Position numbers and translations under genes: made by a program. Shown here in pieces: positions 27,416-38,524 of a stretch of 64,000 nucleotides of DNA. This stretch comes from Cephalotrichum gorgonifer (lineage: Eukaryota > Ascomycota > Sordariomycetes > Microascales > Microascaceae), in the NCBI GenBank assembly GCA_900312665.1, contig ONZQ02000009.1, forward strand, positions 666,420 to 730,419, written 5' to 3'. Below the pieces are notes generated by a model that worked only from the letters and a program-made list of their open reading frames with translations, did not search any database and had not been told where the DNA came from. Each line of letters starts with the position of its first letter. Position 1 is the first letter of the stretch.

Positions 27416-27448
27416 ATACTATACTTATAGTATTACCTGTGACAGGTA
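27416..27448. repeat. two back-to-back palindromes
   Basis: ATACTATA (27416-27423) is followed, after CT, by its reverse complement TATAGTAT (27426-27433). It is directly abutted by TACCTGT (27434-27440), one G, and its reverse complement ACAGGTA (27442-27448). No gene is adjacent. Function unknown; such dyads can be protein-binding sites or excision footprints. Confidence 0.6.
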
Positions 27449-29400
27449 TGTTCTCGCGCAGAATGCGTATGGTAGACGGTGGACCTCGCTAGGGATTGTT
27501 GGATGGGGACTTTAACCCCTTACCCCCAGCGTCCGAGTCGGGAGGTCTTCTTGTGTTGTGGTCCCCTCACTTCGTGTAACAGCTCCCCGAGTTTCGAGGG
27601 AAGATATCCAAAGCCTGGAAGGGGGGGCCATAGACGCTTTCCCTCAGCTATTCGTGACCAGTAGACCATAAAGAGCGTGGGAGGACTAGCATTCGACAAG
27701 ATTCAGTCATCAGTCACCCAAACCAAGGTTAAGTTCTAGGGGTTGGCTCTCCTCGGAAGGAATCTGCAAAGGGGGCGTCGCCACCCACTCGATCCTGGGG
27801 GTAGCTAACGTGTTCGCCCCCCCCCCCCTGTTTTGGCATGTGGGTGCAAATATAACACCCGAGATAGATTATCCCCCTCTCCCCCTTCACAGGACGGCTT
27901 GTCCAACGGGATTTCTTCCCCTTTCTCGCCAACCTCATTCATGAGCTGCTATCCGCCCGAGTCTGGCCAGCCTCGGCATGTTGCCAAACTATGGGGCCAC
28001 AACTCGGGTTAATATGCCGACGGAGAGGTGGAAGGATGTTACGCGAGGTCACCTGGCCAACTCAATATGCAGCTTCCCTCCGTGACACGCAGGTAGGGGA
28101 CCACAGCATATGATCGCATCTTTGCCAGAGAGGTCTAGTTGGAAGATCCTGACGATCGGGGGAAGGGGGTGGGACGAAACCCTTGCTTTCCGACTGGAGG
28201 GCTTCGGAGATGGGAAGGGTGGAGAGAACCAAAAGGGGCACTGGGACTGTGGTATCCCCAACTGGTGTCACAGATGCTGGGTGAGAACACCCGATGGGAT
28301 GTTCGCTGCTGTGGGGGTGTGTGCGGAGCAAGGCCCCTTGAACAGAAGATGCCACCCCGATAACGACCCAAGAGCTTCGAGACACTGGGGTCGGAAGTAT
28401 GATCGCGGGGCCCGATTAATTCCCTGAGTTGTGATGAGGCAAACATGCAACTCGATGTGCCCCGCCACCTTCTCCAACTTCCCCATCCGAAGCCCAAAGG
28501 CGGGGAGGAGAGCGGTGACCGGAGCGGAGATGAGAATGACACCCGGGACAAAACCTCTGAGAGCGTCCATCATCCAGAGTCTTATTCACGATATTGATGC
28601 ACGACGGAAAGATGAGAGGGTGATGGTGATGAGGGTAGTGCGGATTCCGCTTCGGAGATGATAGGAAGAGATGACGAGAGATGAAAAGAAGAGAGAGAAG
28701 AAAAGAGGGGGGGTTATACTACGCCCAGCTAGCGGTCGCTCCTGCCTCAAGTGTGGTCTGGATTACCCTAGCTGGTCTGTGCCTTCTTAGCTTGCACGCA
28801 TCGATGTCATCAAATCCCCTCCAGCAAAGGGCAATGGGCTAATACCCTCCATCAAGTAGGGCGAGTGCTGGCTGGTTAGGAATACAGTTTGGAGGAGGGT
28901 CATAGGTCACGAAGAGTTGGCCTGTTGCCCTCCCCCTTTTTCCAGCGGCTCCAGGGGCATCAACAAAGACGAGGCGCCCCCTCTCACACATATTTACGGA
29001 TAGCACGTTGAAACCACTTTCTTGGATTTTGAAAAAAAAAAAAGTAATAGTAAACATGTTTAACCTTTAGCCCCTTTTCTTCATCCCCTCTTCCCTTTCA
29101 TACGGCACGCACACCTCCCTTCCTATCCCTACCAGCTCACTCGCTCTGTCAGAACTCAACTATACACTCTTCCACCTTTCTTCCACTTAATCAAACGTTT
29201 ACGGGTCCGCGAAACAACCTGGACCTGGTATCACAAGGAACCTCCTCCAACCCTCTCTCCGCCTTCTCTTTTCCAAGTCTTCACAACCCATAGACGTCCC
29301 ACCCGTCGAGCCCATCCCCGCCCTCCAGCGCTTCGTCCTTCATCCCCGCCATAGACCCCCCATGGCCAGGCGCGAATTCCGTCCGCAGCTCCTCCCGCAG

Positions 29401-32400
29401 TCAGAGCTCATCTTCATCAATCTCAGACGGCTTCAAAAGACCGCCAACCTTCGCCCGCCTCTCGAGATCAGCATTGCGCGCGTCCGTCTCCTGCTGCTCC
29501 TTCTCCACGAGGAATAGCTCCGCGTTGTCATCCGCGAACTCCTTCAGCGAGATCAGGAAGTCGCGCATGTTCAGCCTGAATTTGTCGTACTGCGTATTGT
29601 ACTGGAACAGATTCTCCACGAACGTCGTGATTTGGGCTCTGCTTCCGGTTAGCTGGTGGTACTTGGAAGGGGGTGATGGACGGCTACTTACGGCTTCAAG
29701 TTGGGGAACGCGTTGCGAAGTTGCGCCGCGACAAAGTTCGCCAGGAACTCCTTGTTACCCGTCCCCGGCTGCGCCTGGTCGGGAGGGTAGATGGGGCCCT
29801 GGATCTTCGGCGTGGTCCCGTCGGCGGGGCTGACGAAGTAGAACAGCCTCATGAGAAGCATGGACTGCGTCTTGAAACCAGCCTTGTGGTCGGCGTCTGT
29901 GACGACATAGAAGATATCCTGCAGGATGGGGATGAAGAACTGCTGGAAGAACATGTTCGACGTCTGAACATCTGTCTTGTCTGCGATGTTGTTAATAAGC
30001 TCGAGGCACATGCTCAGTCCTGCGGCCTCGACGTCTCGGTTGTCGTGCTTGAATGCCCACGAACACGAGTCGATGACAAACTTGAACTGTCGGTTGTCCA
30101 GCTTGAGCAGTGCTGTAGTTTGTTAGTTAACCCACTCATTCCCGGCACTCCTATCGAAGGGGATGGATGATTGGCGAGAAAACGTACCTGGGAAGCAGTG
30201 CAAGTTGATGGAACGGAGTAGGTTGAAGAACTCAACACGATGCTCCGGGAAATCGGAGAAGTCCTTGTTGATCATCTCCAGGGTGCACTCAAAGACGTTC
30301 TCCATGATGATGGGAACTTGATCCTCCATGAGGGTCTATAATCACAAGGTTAGAAAAGGGTAATCCGCTATCGATCAAGGGGTACTCACAGAAAGTTTGG
30401 TGATAATCGTCGACATAGCCTTGAGGACCTCGGCGTCTCGCGCACCGGGGACATTGCCATTGTAGTCGACAAGCACCGAGTCGAGTAGAGGTGGTACCAT
30501 TTGCGCTCGAACAGCTTGTAGGTCTTCCGCCTTCTCAACATAGGTCTCGATGAGCTTCAAAACCTCCTTCTTGATCGTGCGGAGACCTCGGACTTTCGGC
30601 ATCTTGGTGGCAATCTCACCTAGAGCAAGCAAAGGGTTAGCATCTGGGACTAACGCACTCAGGGCGTGGATGGATACGACTCACCATCCTTGGCCACAGC
30701 CTCCGAGATGAGCGTACTCGTGGCTCGGTACATCTGGAGCATGTCAAGATAGATCTTGCCTATCTGAGGATAGAAGTACGGGCCAATCGACGTGCATGCC
30801 GCAACATTAGTCTTCATGATGTTTCCGATGACCTTGATAGTCTCCGCGTCTTGAAGGATGGCCGGGTTGACCGTTGCCTGCTTGATGATCTCTTCCCAGG
30901 CGGCATTTGGCAGCGCCATGAGTGACACGAGTAGTCTTTCTTGCTGGTGCTTCGTGCCCTGCGCGGCTACCATGTATCCACATGCCTCGTAAAAGGTATG
31001 CACCTGCTGGGGCGTGAGGTCGCAGGTGATCTTGTGCAAGTTGCGCACAATCTCGTCGATGAAGGGCTCCGACTCGCTAGGCTGGAGCGCCACGAAGTGC
31101 CGTCGGCACTGCCTCGCAATCTTAATGAAAGTATCACACGCCATGTCTTGGACACCTGTAGAAACGAGGTTAGAGCGTTCCGAGCTGATTCAAAAAAAAA
31201 CGGGGGGGAACATACCCTCGTGGGACTCGTGCATAAACTCGAAGAGCTTGTTGACCACAGTCTTGAGGAACTTCCAATGCGCCTTGAGGAACCGAGGATA
31301 CTGTCCAACGATGTACATGATGTTACTCGCGACAACGGCCTTGTTGTCCTTGCCACGCTTCATCTCCGTTAGTCCCAGCAAGTCCTTGATGACTGTCACA
31401 AGGAATCGCTTCTCCGTCTCCTCGTTCATCGCAAGCGATATGGAACCGATGGCCCAGCAAAGCACGTTGCAGTTGTGCCACGACCATTCCGAGTTATCCA
31501 CCTGTCTCGCTAACTTCTCCGTCATGATGTTCTCCGTGTCGACGACATCGAGGTGGGTGAGATAGACAAGGCACTCGCGGATGGTCTTGTACAGCTGTAC
31601 CGTGTCGCTCTCCTTGACGAACTCTCGCACGATTTCTCCTTCGTCGTTCTCGACGACAAGCACTTCCTCCGGTCGTACCATATTCTCGATCATAACAACT
31701 CGTAGATTGGATAGGATCTCGGCGTACTTGTGCTTTCGGAGGGGGTAGTTCATGAGTAGCGCCGGGTTGGGTGCGCCGCCCCCGCTGCCGGCACCCCCGA
31801 CGCCCATAGCCATTAGGGGGTTCGCGTCGGTAATAGGCAGCTGCTGCATCTCATCGTAGAGGTCCTGAACGAGCTTCAGCCAATAGTCGAGGCAAATCTT
31901 GAAGATCTCGCGGTCGCCGATTTGTGATATGCGGATGAGGTAGAAGTGGCCGTGAGAGAGGAAGTCGCGGTTGGGGAGATTCTCGATCAACTGTAGATGG
32001 GCACGGGTTAGCATACGCAGAACAAGAGGAGACTACGCCGCTATACAAAATGCTGAGGGGTGCGGAGTTGAGCACTCACATTGAGATGCATGCTGAAGAA
32101 GTTGCAGAGGAAAAGGGCGAGGTTCTGGATGAATTCCTGGTCCCTTGAGTTACTGCCAGGGTAAGTTTCCTTCAGGTCTAGAGAAATGGGGATGATATTC
32201 GAGATGGTCGTCAAGACCTCAGTGAACATCTTGACCAGCTGTTCCTCATAGGTGGGCTGGCCCGGTCCGCCGGTCTGTAAGCCGCCAATCTCGGTCAGGC
32301 ATTGAAGCGTAATATTTCGGAACTCGGGGACTTCGAGGAACCGAGTGCGCAAGGTGTCGATGAGCGTGGTTTCGAAGATATATCCCAGGGGAATCCAGTT

Positions 32401-33354
32401 GCAGAAGCGTAGCAGGGTCTCGAGTGTGGCCTTGATCAAGCTCGGCTGGTTGGCAGTGGTGAGAATCTCTTGGCAGAGCTGGAAGATCTGCGAGAACTCG
32501 GCACACATTGTCGTCTTGAGGTTCTTGGTCTTGGTGGACGTCATCTGATCCGCTGAGTAGTCGAAGACCTCTTCCGACAGAAGGCCGAGGATGATCATGT
32601 TGTTCTCGCAAATCGAGAGGCTCGAGTGGCATGACGAGATGATTTCGTTGATAAAGGTCGGCCATTGGTGAGGCCACTCCTGCTTCAGTACAGAGACGAG
32701 GACGAGGTTCAGCTTGTTCAGGAGCGTTTTATTGGTTCGTAACGATTCCTCAGAGCTCGAGCACTGGATGATGAACTGGACGATGAAGTTTCGGATACCT
32801 TTGACTTGTGAGGAGGACGGTCCTATCCTTCCGAGGGCTGGGGCAGAGGGGCCGGAAAAGACTTACCCTGGCATTGGTCGCGAGGCAAGACCTTCCACCT
32901 GGTCATGATAACATGGTCAAGCACCTGTAGGCCCAAGTCTGTTCGATTTGCCAATGTTAACCCAAAATTCGCGGCTCTGCTACGTCCCACTGCTTGGATA
33001 TACGGATCGTGTATACGGGGTCAGGGAGCACGACGTACACTTCGTCTGGGGGTAAGTCGCGTCGGACAATATCTTATCGACCATGAGCCATGCATCGGGA
33101 TCTTCTTTGAACTATAAAAGGGGGAGAGGTCAGTAAGGGTGATCCCACCTCAGGCTCGGGGTTCCTTTCTTCGCCGGGAGAGTCGCACCTGATTTAGTCG
33201 AGCTTGTGCTACTTTTTGCTGCAACGCAAAAACAAAATTCAGTCAGTATGTAGAAGGGACGGGGAATTTCGAAGATCCGTGTCCATACCTGCTCTCCGCG
33301 ACCTTCGTAGAAGTCGCGGACGAGACTGTCCAGCTCCTCAATGGACACGGCCAT
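29401..33354 (-). CDS. exportin-1 / CRM1 (KapK), nuclear export receptor
   Basis: The karyopherin-beta Crm1 binds leucine-rich export signals together with Ran-GTP and carries proteins and RNPs out of the nucleus. The model has 11 exons: 33354-33289, 33218-33189, 33111-33039, 32938-32867, 32798-32080, 31990-31216, 31155-30685, 30619-30390, 30335-30188, 30112-29692 and 29638-29401. Every junction has GT/AG ends and keeps frame, giving 1,080 aa, close to human XPO1 (1,071). An importin-beta N-terminal region comes first (about residues 20-90), then HEAT repeats. The most conserved block is LCWAIGSIS through RGKDNK, YIVGQYPRFLKAHW and VVNKLFEFMHESHEG (about 497-580). A CRM1 C-terminal region follows and the tail is acidic (SEIDEDEL). 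The start context is ACCATGG. Residue 528 is Thr (DLLGLTEMKRGKDNK), where human CRM1 has the leptomycin-reactive Cys528. A Gly-rich insert lies near residues 382-392. Confidence 0.97.
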
Positions 33355-33640
33355 GGTCGTAGCAGCAAAAGGAAAATGGCGGGGAACCGGTCAAACCGCG
33401 AGTGCGGGGTTCGTCACGGAGCTCTCGAGACGATGGTGGTTTGGGAAAATGCAAGGTTGAGCTTGGATGCGGAATATAGAAGGGTGTTGCGCAACGGCTG
33501 GATAGGCGCAGAGGTCGGAAATCGGGAAGTGGAAGTGGTGAGAGGTTGTAGTATCGCGTTGTTGGGGGAGAGACCGGCCGTGATGGACGGCGGATGTGGA
33601 GAAGGAGGCCGATTTTGTCAGCCATCCATCCATCTAGGCA
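33355..33640 (-). promoter_or_regulatory. pyrimidine-rich leader / promoter region of CRM1
   Basis: On the minus strand this is C/T-rich with repeated CCACTTCC, CTCTCC and TTTTCC blocks running to the ATG. It is typical of the 5' leader of a highly expressed fungal gene. No TATA box is evident and the transcription start is not fixed. Confidence 0.4.
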
Positions 33641-34397
33641 GGCGGGAGGGGCTGGTGGTCTGGCAATGGTGGTGACGATTGCCGTACCTGATACAATATG
33701 GCCCTCAATAAGCTAGGTTATTGGGAAGTAGCGCTACAATTAGTGGACAGGCCGGGCCGTCGCAGGTCTGCCCCTCTTCCAGTTGTTCACAAATGCCCCT
33801 CTCGGGTTCCTAAATTTCAGCGACAAAACATGGCCTGTGGCTGCCACGGAAACCGTTTATAATAGCCAGTCAGCTGTAGCCAACCTTAGAACTGGAGCTA
33901 TACCTCGAATAGATAATGAACCATGCCACTGGAAATTCGGTTCATACTTTTGTCAGGTCTAGCATGCAAGTGCAAGAACCTCTCGGGCGATAAATCCGTC
34001 GATATTCATTGCTTGGGTAGTCGGACATCGTCCCGCTTCTCTTTCTGCCCGACTGTGTAACAGGCGGTACTTGGCATCTCCAGTCCTTCAACCGCCTGTA
34101 GCTGTCGTCCACTCCAGATCGAATAGGTCCCTCCTACCACAATCATAGATTCTGGCGGTTTAGTCCTGCGTATCTGTGCTGATGACGCGCAGGACGCATT
34201 GAGAAACGTCGTTAGAATATCACCACCACCAGTTTCCATACTTTAAGTCTATTCCCACATGATAGCATCTAATAAGCTATGATTACAACAGACCGCCAGC
34301 ACGGCGGCTCAGAACGCGAAGGTGCAGACGTTTACAGACGAAAACGCCCGAAGATTCCACCCGATCCCCTCACAATCTAAAGCCGTGACTGATATAG
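33641..34397. other. intergenic, CRM1 upstream / AGX1 downstream
   Basis: This stretch lies between the CRM1 leader and the AGX1 stop codon. Only a 77-codon minus frame (34006-34239) is open, and it has no recognisable motif. It probably contains the CRM1 promoter and the AGX1 3' untranslated region. Confidence 0.5.
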
Positions 34398-35844
34398 TCA
34401 ATCTTTGTTGTATCCACAATCCGCGAGACCCTCCTTCAACGCAATCAACGCCTTATCAATATCGGTCCGGTTAGGGTCAAGCTATTGCCGTAAGTCAGCG
34501 CGATCCTGGAACGAAGATGGAGAAGGCCATGAGAGGCTCATGATCCAGAATGAACGGGTTCAAATTAGCAGCGGGGACAAGAAGACTGGGACACTTACTG
34601 CGCTCACGCCCATGTGTCCAAATCGAATGTACTTCGACGCGATCTCCTTGTGAATGCCGCCCGCGAACACAACCCCGCGCTTCGCGAGGTTCGGGAGTAG
34701 GTCGGTCGCCTTGACTGACTCCGGGAGGTACAGGGCGGTCATGCCGTGCGCCTGGTCCTCAGGGTTCGCAGCAACCTGCTTAAGGCCGAGCTCGGCCGCC
34801 GCCTTCTTCACCTTGTCGGAAACTTCCTTGTGACGGGCGAACCTCTCAGCGATCGGCTTCTGGAGGATCTGCGACAGCGCCGTGTGCAGGGCGTGGATAA
34901 GCTGGGGGGAGGGGGTCGCAAAGTAGGAGGCCTTCTTCGCCTCGTAGTTCTTCATGACTAGAGCACAACAAATGGTAAGCAAAACAGGCCTATCATAAAG
35001 ACGTCGGGGGTGTTCTCTGAAATGTAAACGTACTAGGGGCCCAGTTCTTCATGGAGGCAAAGTAAGAGGATGGGGGCGTCTTCCGGTTCTGCAGGGTCTC
35101 CATGGCCCTCCCGCTGAACATGGAAATTGACAGACCGGCGGGACACCCAATAGCCTTCTGTCCAGCCGTGACAACGCCGTCGAGGTCCCACTCGTCGAAG
35201 GCGATCTCCTCGCAGGCGACGCTGCAGACGCCGTCGACAATGACGAGAGTCTCGGGCGACACCTTGCGCACCAGCGCCGTCAGGTTCTTCAGTTCGCTCA
35301 GCACGCCCGTGGAGGTGTCGACGTGGGTGACGGTCAGCGCCTTGTACTTCTTCTCGGACAGGGCCTTCTCGACCTCGGCCAGCTGGGGTCGCGATCCGAC
35401 GGGGGCCTTGAGCTGCGTGACCTTGGCGCCGTAGGTCGTCAAGCAGTCGGCGAAGCCGTCGCTGAAGTAGCCGGAGTGGAGGACCAAGACGTCCTCGCCA
35501 GACTCGACAAGGTTGGCGGCAACGAGGTCCCAGCCGAGGGTGCCAGATCCAGAGATGACGAAGGGCTGCGATGCGGGGGAGGGTGCCTGGAAGACCTTGC
35601 GGAGCATGGCAAGGGTCTCCCCGAAGGTTGCAACGAAGCCGGGGCCGACATGGCTCTCGCTTGAGGGCGGTTAGCGGGTTGGTTTCGTCTTCGGTGGTGG
35701 TGATGGAGGTAGCAGTCGCCGAGGGAAAAGAAGTTGGGGTTGTGGAGTGTCTAACCTAAAGTGGCTCATGGCATGTAGGACCTCATCGTCGAACTCGATC
35801 GGACCGGGGATCAAGAGCGCGGGGTGAGCTGGCTGGGACGACAT
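34398..35844 (-). CDS. AGX1: alanine-glyoxylate aminotransferase
   Basis: This PLP enzyme of aminotransferase class V transfers the amino group of alanine to glyoxylate, making glycine and pyruvate. The model has four exons: 35844-35756, 35659-35034, 34957-34599 and 34481-34398. They join in frame to 385 aa, the length of the yeast enzyme. The N-terminus has LLIPGPIEF, the signature for this family. SGSGTLGWD forms the cofactor loop, Asp172 in VDGVCS should bind the pyridine nitrogen, and Lys198 in GQKAIGCP is the Schiff-base lysine. The C-terminal domain has the RFGHMGVSA block near the end. A longer read-through of exon 2 past 35034 enters an intron with donor GTACGT. No peroxisomal C-terminal tripeptide is visible (ends YNKD). 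It is divergent from VPS29, with 1.3 kb between the start codons. Confidence 0.95.
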
Positions 35845-37170
35845 TTTACGGAACTATATCGTACCCAGCGGTTAGTCGATACGTCATCACGGCGGGAGGA
35901 CGGGTGTTTCCCTTACCGTTTGACAGTGTGGAGCTATGAGTGGGAGAATAGGTTGCTTGAGAGATAAAGGTGCAATCGAGGTTCTGTGAAGACCGAATGC
36001 GCGGAGGGGTCGAGCAAACATTGGTGGTTGGGTCTAGAATGTACATGTATAACATGCAAGCATAAATAAGCCAACTGCGGACTTCCGTTCGCTCAAGCCC
36101 GAGGATGTGCGATGCCGGTCGGAGGTTTCCAGAACCGCTAACTGAGGGGTAATGGGGCACGGCGGGCCCCGCTAGCTTGGCTCGCTTTGCCGAGGCGATG
36201 TTAAGAGATTACTCAGTGAGTGAGCGACCTGGGGGTGGAGTTCGACACAATGTGGATGGCATCATTGGATGGGATTCGATAACGTTTATATAACCGGGTG
36301 GGTTTACGTCAAGGATGAAGATGAGTATCATCGGCCGAGAACGGACGCTAGACGTTTGTTTATCATCAATGATAAAGTGAATCCTATTCTCTACTTGGGA
36401 GTGCTTAACTGATGAAAATTGGAACGCGAACAAGAGCTTTCGCATCTGGAAGAGAGCCTGAGGAAGTAGCTTTATACAAATAATACGGGGTACCTTTGCA
36501 TAAATCATGGGATGGTGAAACTGTAGTCTATTAAACACTCCAACAGTAGAAACGGGACTGGTCTCGAACTAACAAGCCTAATCCTCCCTCATAGATGTCG
36601 GTCTCCCATGGCGAGGAGATGGTGTGTTGGAAACTCTAACACCTTTCATTGGGGCTTCTGCCCGTCGTACCTTATTAGGTCGAGACTGGTTGCATTTCCT
36701 CCAAATAGGGACATGAGGGTATCAATGCGGACTATCTTTTTGCCCTTTCGATCGAGACTCCCGCTAAGAGCCCCCCCTCAACCGTGCACAGGCCACATCC
36801 ATGGATGGACCCCTCGATTTTGGGCGCAGCTCTATTATTAACTGAGCCAACGTCACCGCCCACCGCTCAACTCCGACAGCTCGTATTATCTCAGCCGAGA
36901 ATAGCTGCTTCCGTCATTAACATTGGATTGGATCACCACACAGACCAACTTGGCCCATCGCCCAAACTATCACCCAACTGGCCATCCTACACGTACTGCG
37001 CGATAGCGATAGAAGCATACGTAGCACCGGGCCACCACCCGATTGCGTCGTAGTTCTTCAGCCTCCCGAGCCGACCGCCCTCGCGTCTCCCACCACTTCT
37101 GCGCCACGTCAGGCCCGCGACCGATCTCTCCGCCAGGCATCCTTTCTTGCTGGCCACTTGCCCCGTTGTG
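35845..37170. promoter_or_regulatory. divergent intergenic region between AGX1 and VPS29
   Basis: About 1.3 kb separate two divergent start codons, so it should contain both promoters. Short open frames occur on both strands, but none has a motif or a credible exon structure. No clear TATA box or known binding-site cluster was recognised. Confidence 0.5.
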
Positions 37171-37962
37171 ATGGCTTTTCTAATACTAGTCATTGGTGAT
37201 CTACACATACCAGACCGCGCCCTTGATGTTCCCCCGAAGGTACCTCCCCCGGGTTTTCTCTATCCTGCTCATTAGCTAACACCCCCTTAACAGTTCAAGA
37301 AGCTCCTCGCCCCGGGAAAGATAAGCCAAACCCTTTGTCTCGGAAACCTAACCGACAAATCCACCTACGAATACCTCCGCTCAATCACCCCCGACCTGAA
37401 GATCGTCAAGGGACGCTACGACGTCGAGGCCACTTCCCTCCCCCTCACCCAAGTTGTCTCCCACGGCTCCCTGCGCATTGGCTTCCTGGAGGGCTTTACC
37501 CTCGTCTCCAACGAGCCGGACCTGCTTCTCGCCGAAGCCAACAGGTTGGACGTGGACGTGCTCTGCACGGGGGGCACGCATAGGTTCGATGCGTTTGAGT
37601 ATATGGATAAGTTCTTTGTGAACCCGGGGAGCGCGACCGGAGCTTTCGGGATAGGGGGCGAGGAGGCAGAGCCCGTGCCGAGCTTTTGTCTTATGGATGT
37701 GAGTTTGCTATCACCCTAGAATGTGACCGGCCCCTAGCTGCCAGCTACCAATTGCCCGTTAAGAACGAGTCCCACCCAGGGGAGAGGTTCTCGCTTCGAA
37801 AACCGGAACGGCGGGTGCTGACTACTGCTTGAAACTTAGGTCCAGGGAATATCGTTGACTCTGTACGTCTATCAACTACGGAAGGATGAGGAGGGGAATG
37901 AGAACGTCGCGGTGGAGAAGGTCACCTACACAAAGCCAGTCGAGCCGTCAGCCGGCTCGTGA
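37171..37962 (+). CDS. VPS29: Vps29, retromer subunit (metallophosphoesterase fold)
   Basis: Vps29 binds Vps35 in the retromer coat that returns cargo receptors from endosomes to the Golgi. The model has three exons: 37171-37239, 37294-37698 and 37840-37962. All introns are phase 0, giving 198 aa. The N-terminus has the GDLHIP motif (Asp10, His12), then FKKLLAPGKI, LGNLT (Asn41), FFVNPGSATGAF and the closing SFCLMDVQG...LYVYQL strand typical of the family. Intron 1 has a GCTAAC branch point before TTAACAG. Several pocket residues differ from the usual pattern: Arg64 where GDFD is expected, LEGFT at 88-92 where HGH is expected, and GGTH at 116-119. Vps29 is regarded mainly as a scaffold, so this need not abolish function. 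It is convergent with shugoshin, with stop codons about 560 bases apart. Confidence 0.94.
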
Positions 37963-38524
37963 TGATCGACGCCCACGGCTGAAGGAAAGGGGTGACGTTC
38001 AGTAACCCATCATGTAAAATTAATATCCGTGCTGATGTCTATCTTTGTGCTCGATTATCGGACATACCTCAGGTTTGTACATGGGGCACGTCAGAATAGG
38101 AAATCTTGCCCGAGCAAGTAAACACACAACCAGAAATCAGCACCAATGAGAACATTATAATGGCATTATTGTTTGAAAAGCAATCTACACCTAGAAGAAG
38201 GGTATGGACAAAACAAGGGGAATATAATAAAAAAAACGAAAAAAAAATCCGTCGCTATGAATGTATTTTTGCATGCCCTGTACCATCATAACAAAAAAAT
38301 GAACACCAAGGGGAATGAATGCAGTACCTCCCCTCTCGCCCTTCTGCTGCGTTTCGTGGGAGCCTCGTGATATCAAGAAGAAGAAAAAAACAAGGGACGC
38401 TCCCTAAAGCAGAGAAAAAGAATAACAGCATGAAACAATAAAAGGAAAGGAACAGGGGGTCCGGGTTGACAAGTGACAAACTCCGCAACCCCCCCCTTTT
38501 TTTTTGCCTCTCTCCCCGAGCAGT
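37963..38524. other. convergent intergenic region, VPS29 / shugoshin 3' ends
   Basis: This short stretch between two stop codons is A-rich on the plus strand (38215-38250, 38370-38450) and should hold both 3' untranslated regions and polyadenylation signals. No gene is seen. Confidence 0.5.

Larger units (their letters stand above)
9871..29400. other. large gene desert, no supported gene
   Basis: About 19.5 kb contain no frame with a recognisable domain. The longest open frame (19746-20873, 375 codons, plus) reads as Arg/Gly/Pro-rich sequence without motifs, and long frames on opposite strands overlap at 13.3-14.4 kb. The stretch contains (GA)n repeats with an assembly gap (18853-18965), poly-C/poly-G runs (15967-15980, 27820-27830), many copies of TACGAGT/ACTCGTA, a CTGC run near 25230 and adjacent palindromes at 27416-27448. 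No terminal repeats or transposase motifs were seen. Genes with unusual introns, non-coding RNAs or decayed elements could be hidden here. Confidence 0.55.

Noticed and set aside
29673..31565. Plus-strand frames of 143 to 183 codons over CRM1
   Set aside because: Antisense shadows of conserved CRM1 exons.
36541..36610. GTTCGAGACC on the minus strand resembling a tRNA B-box
   Set aside because: No A-box at the right distance and no cloverleaf pairing.
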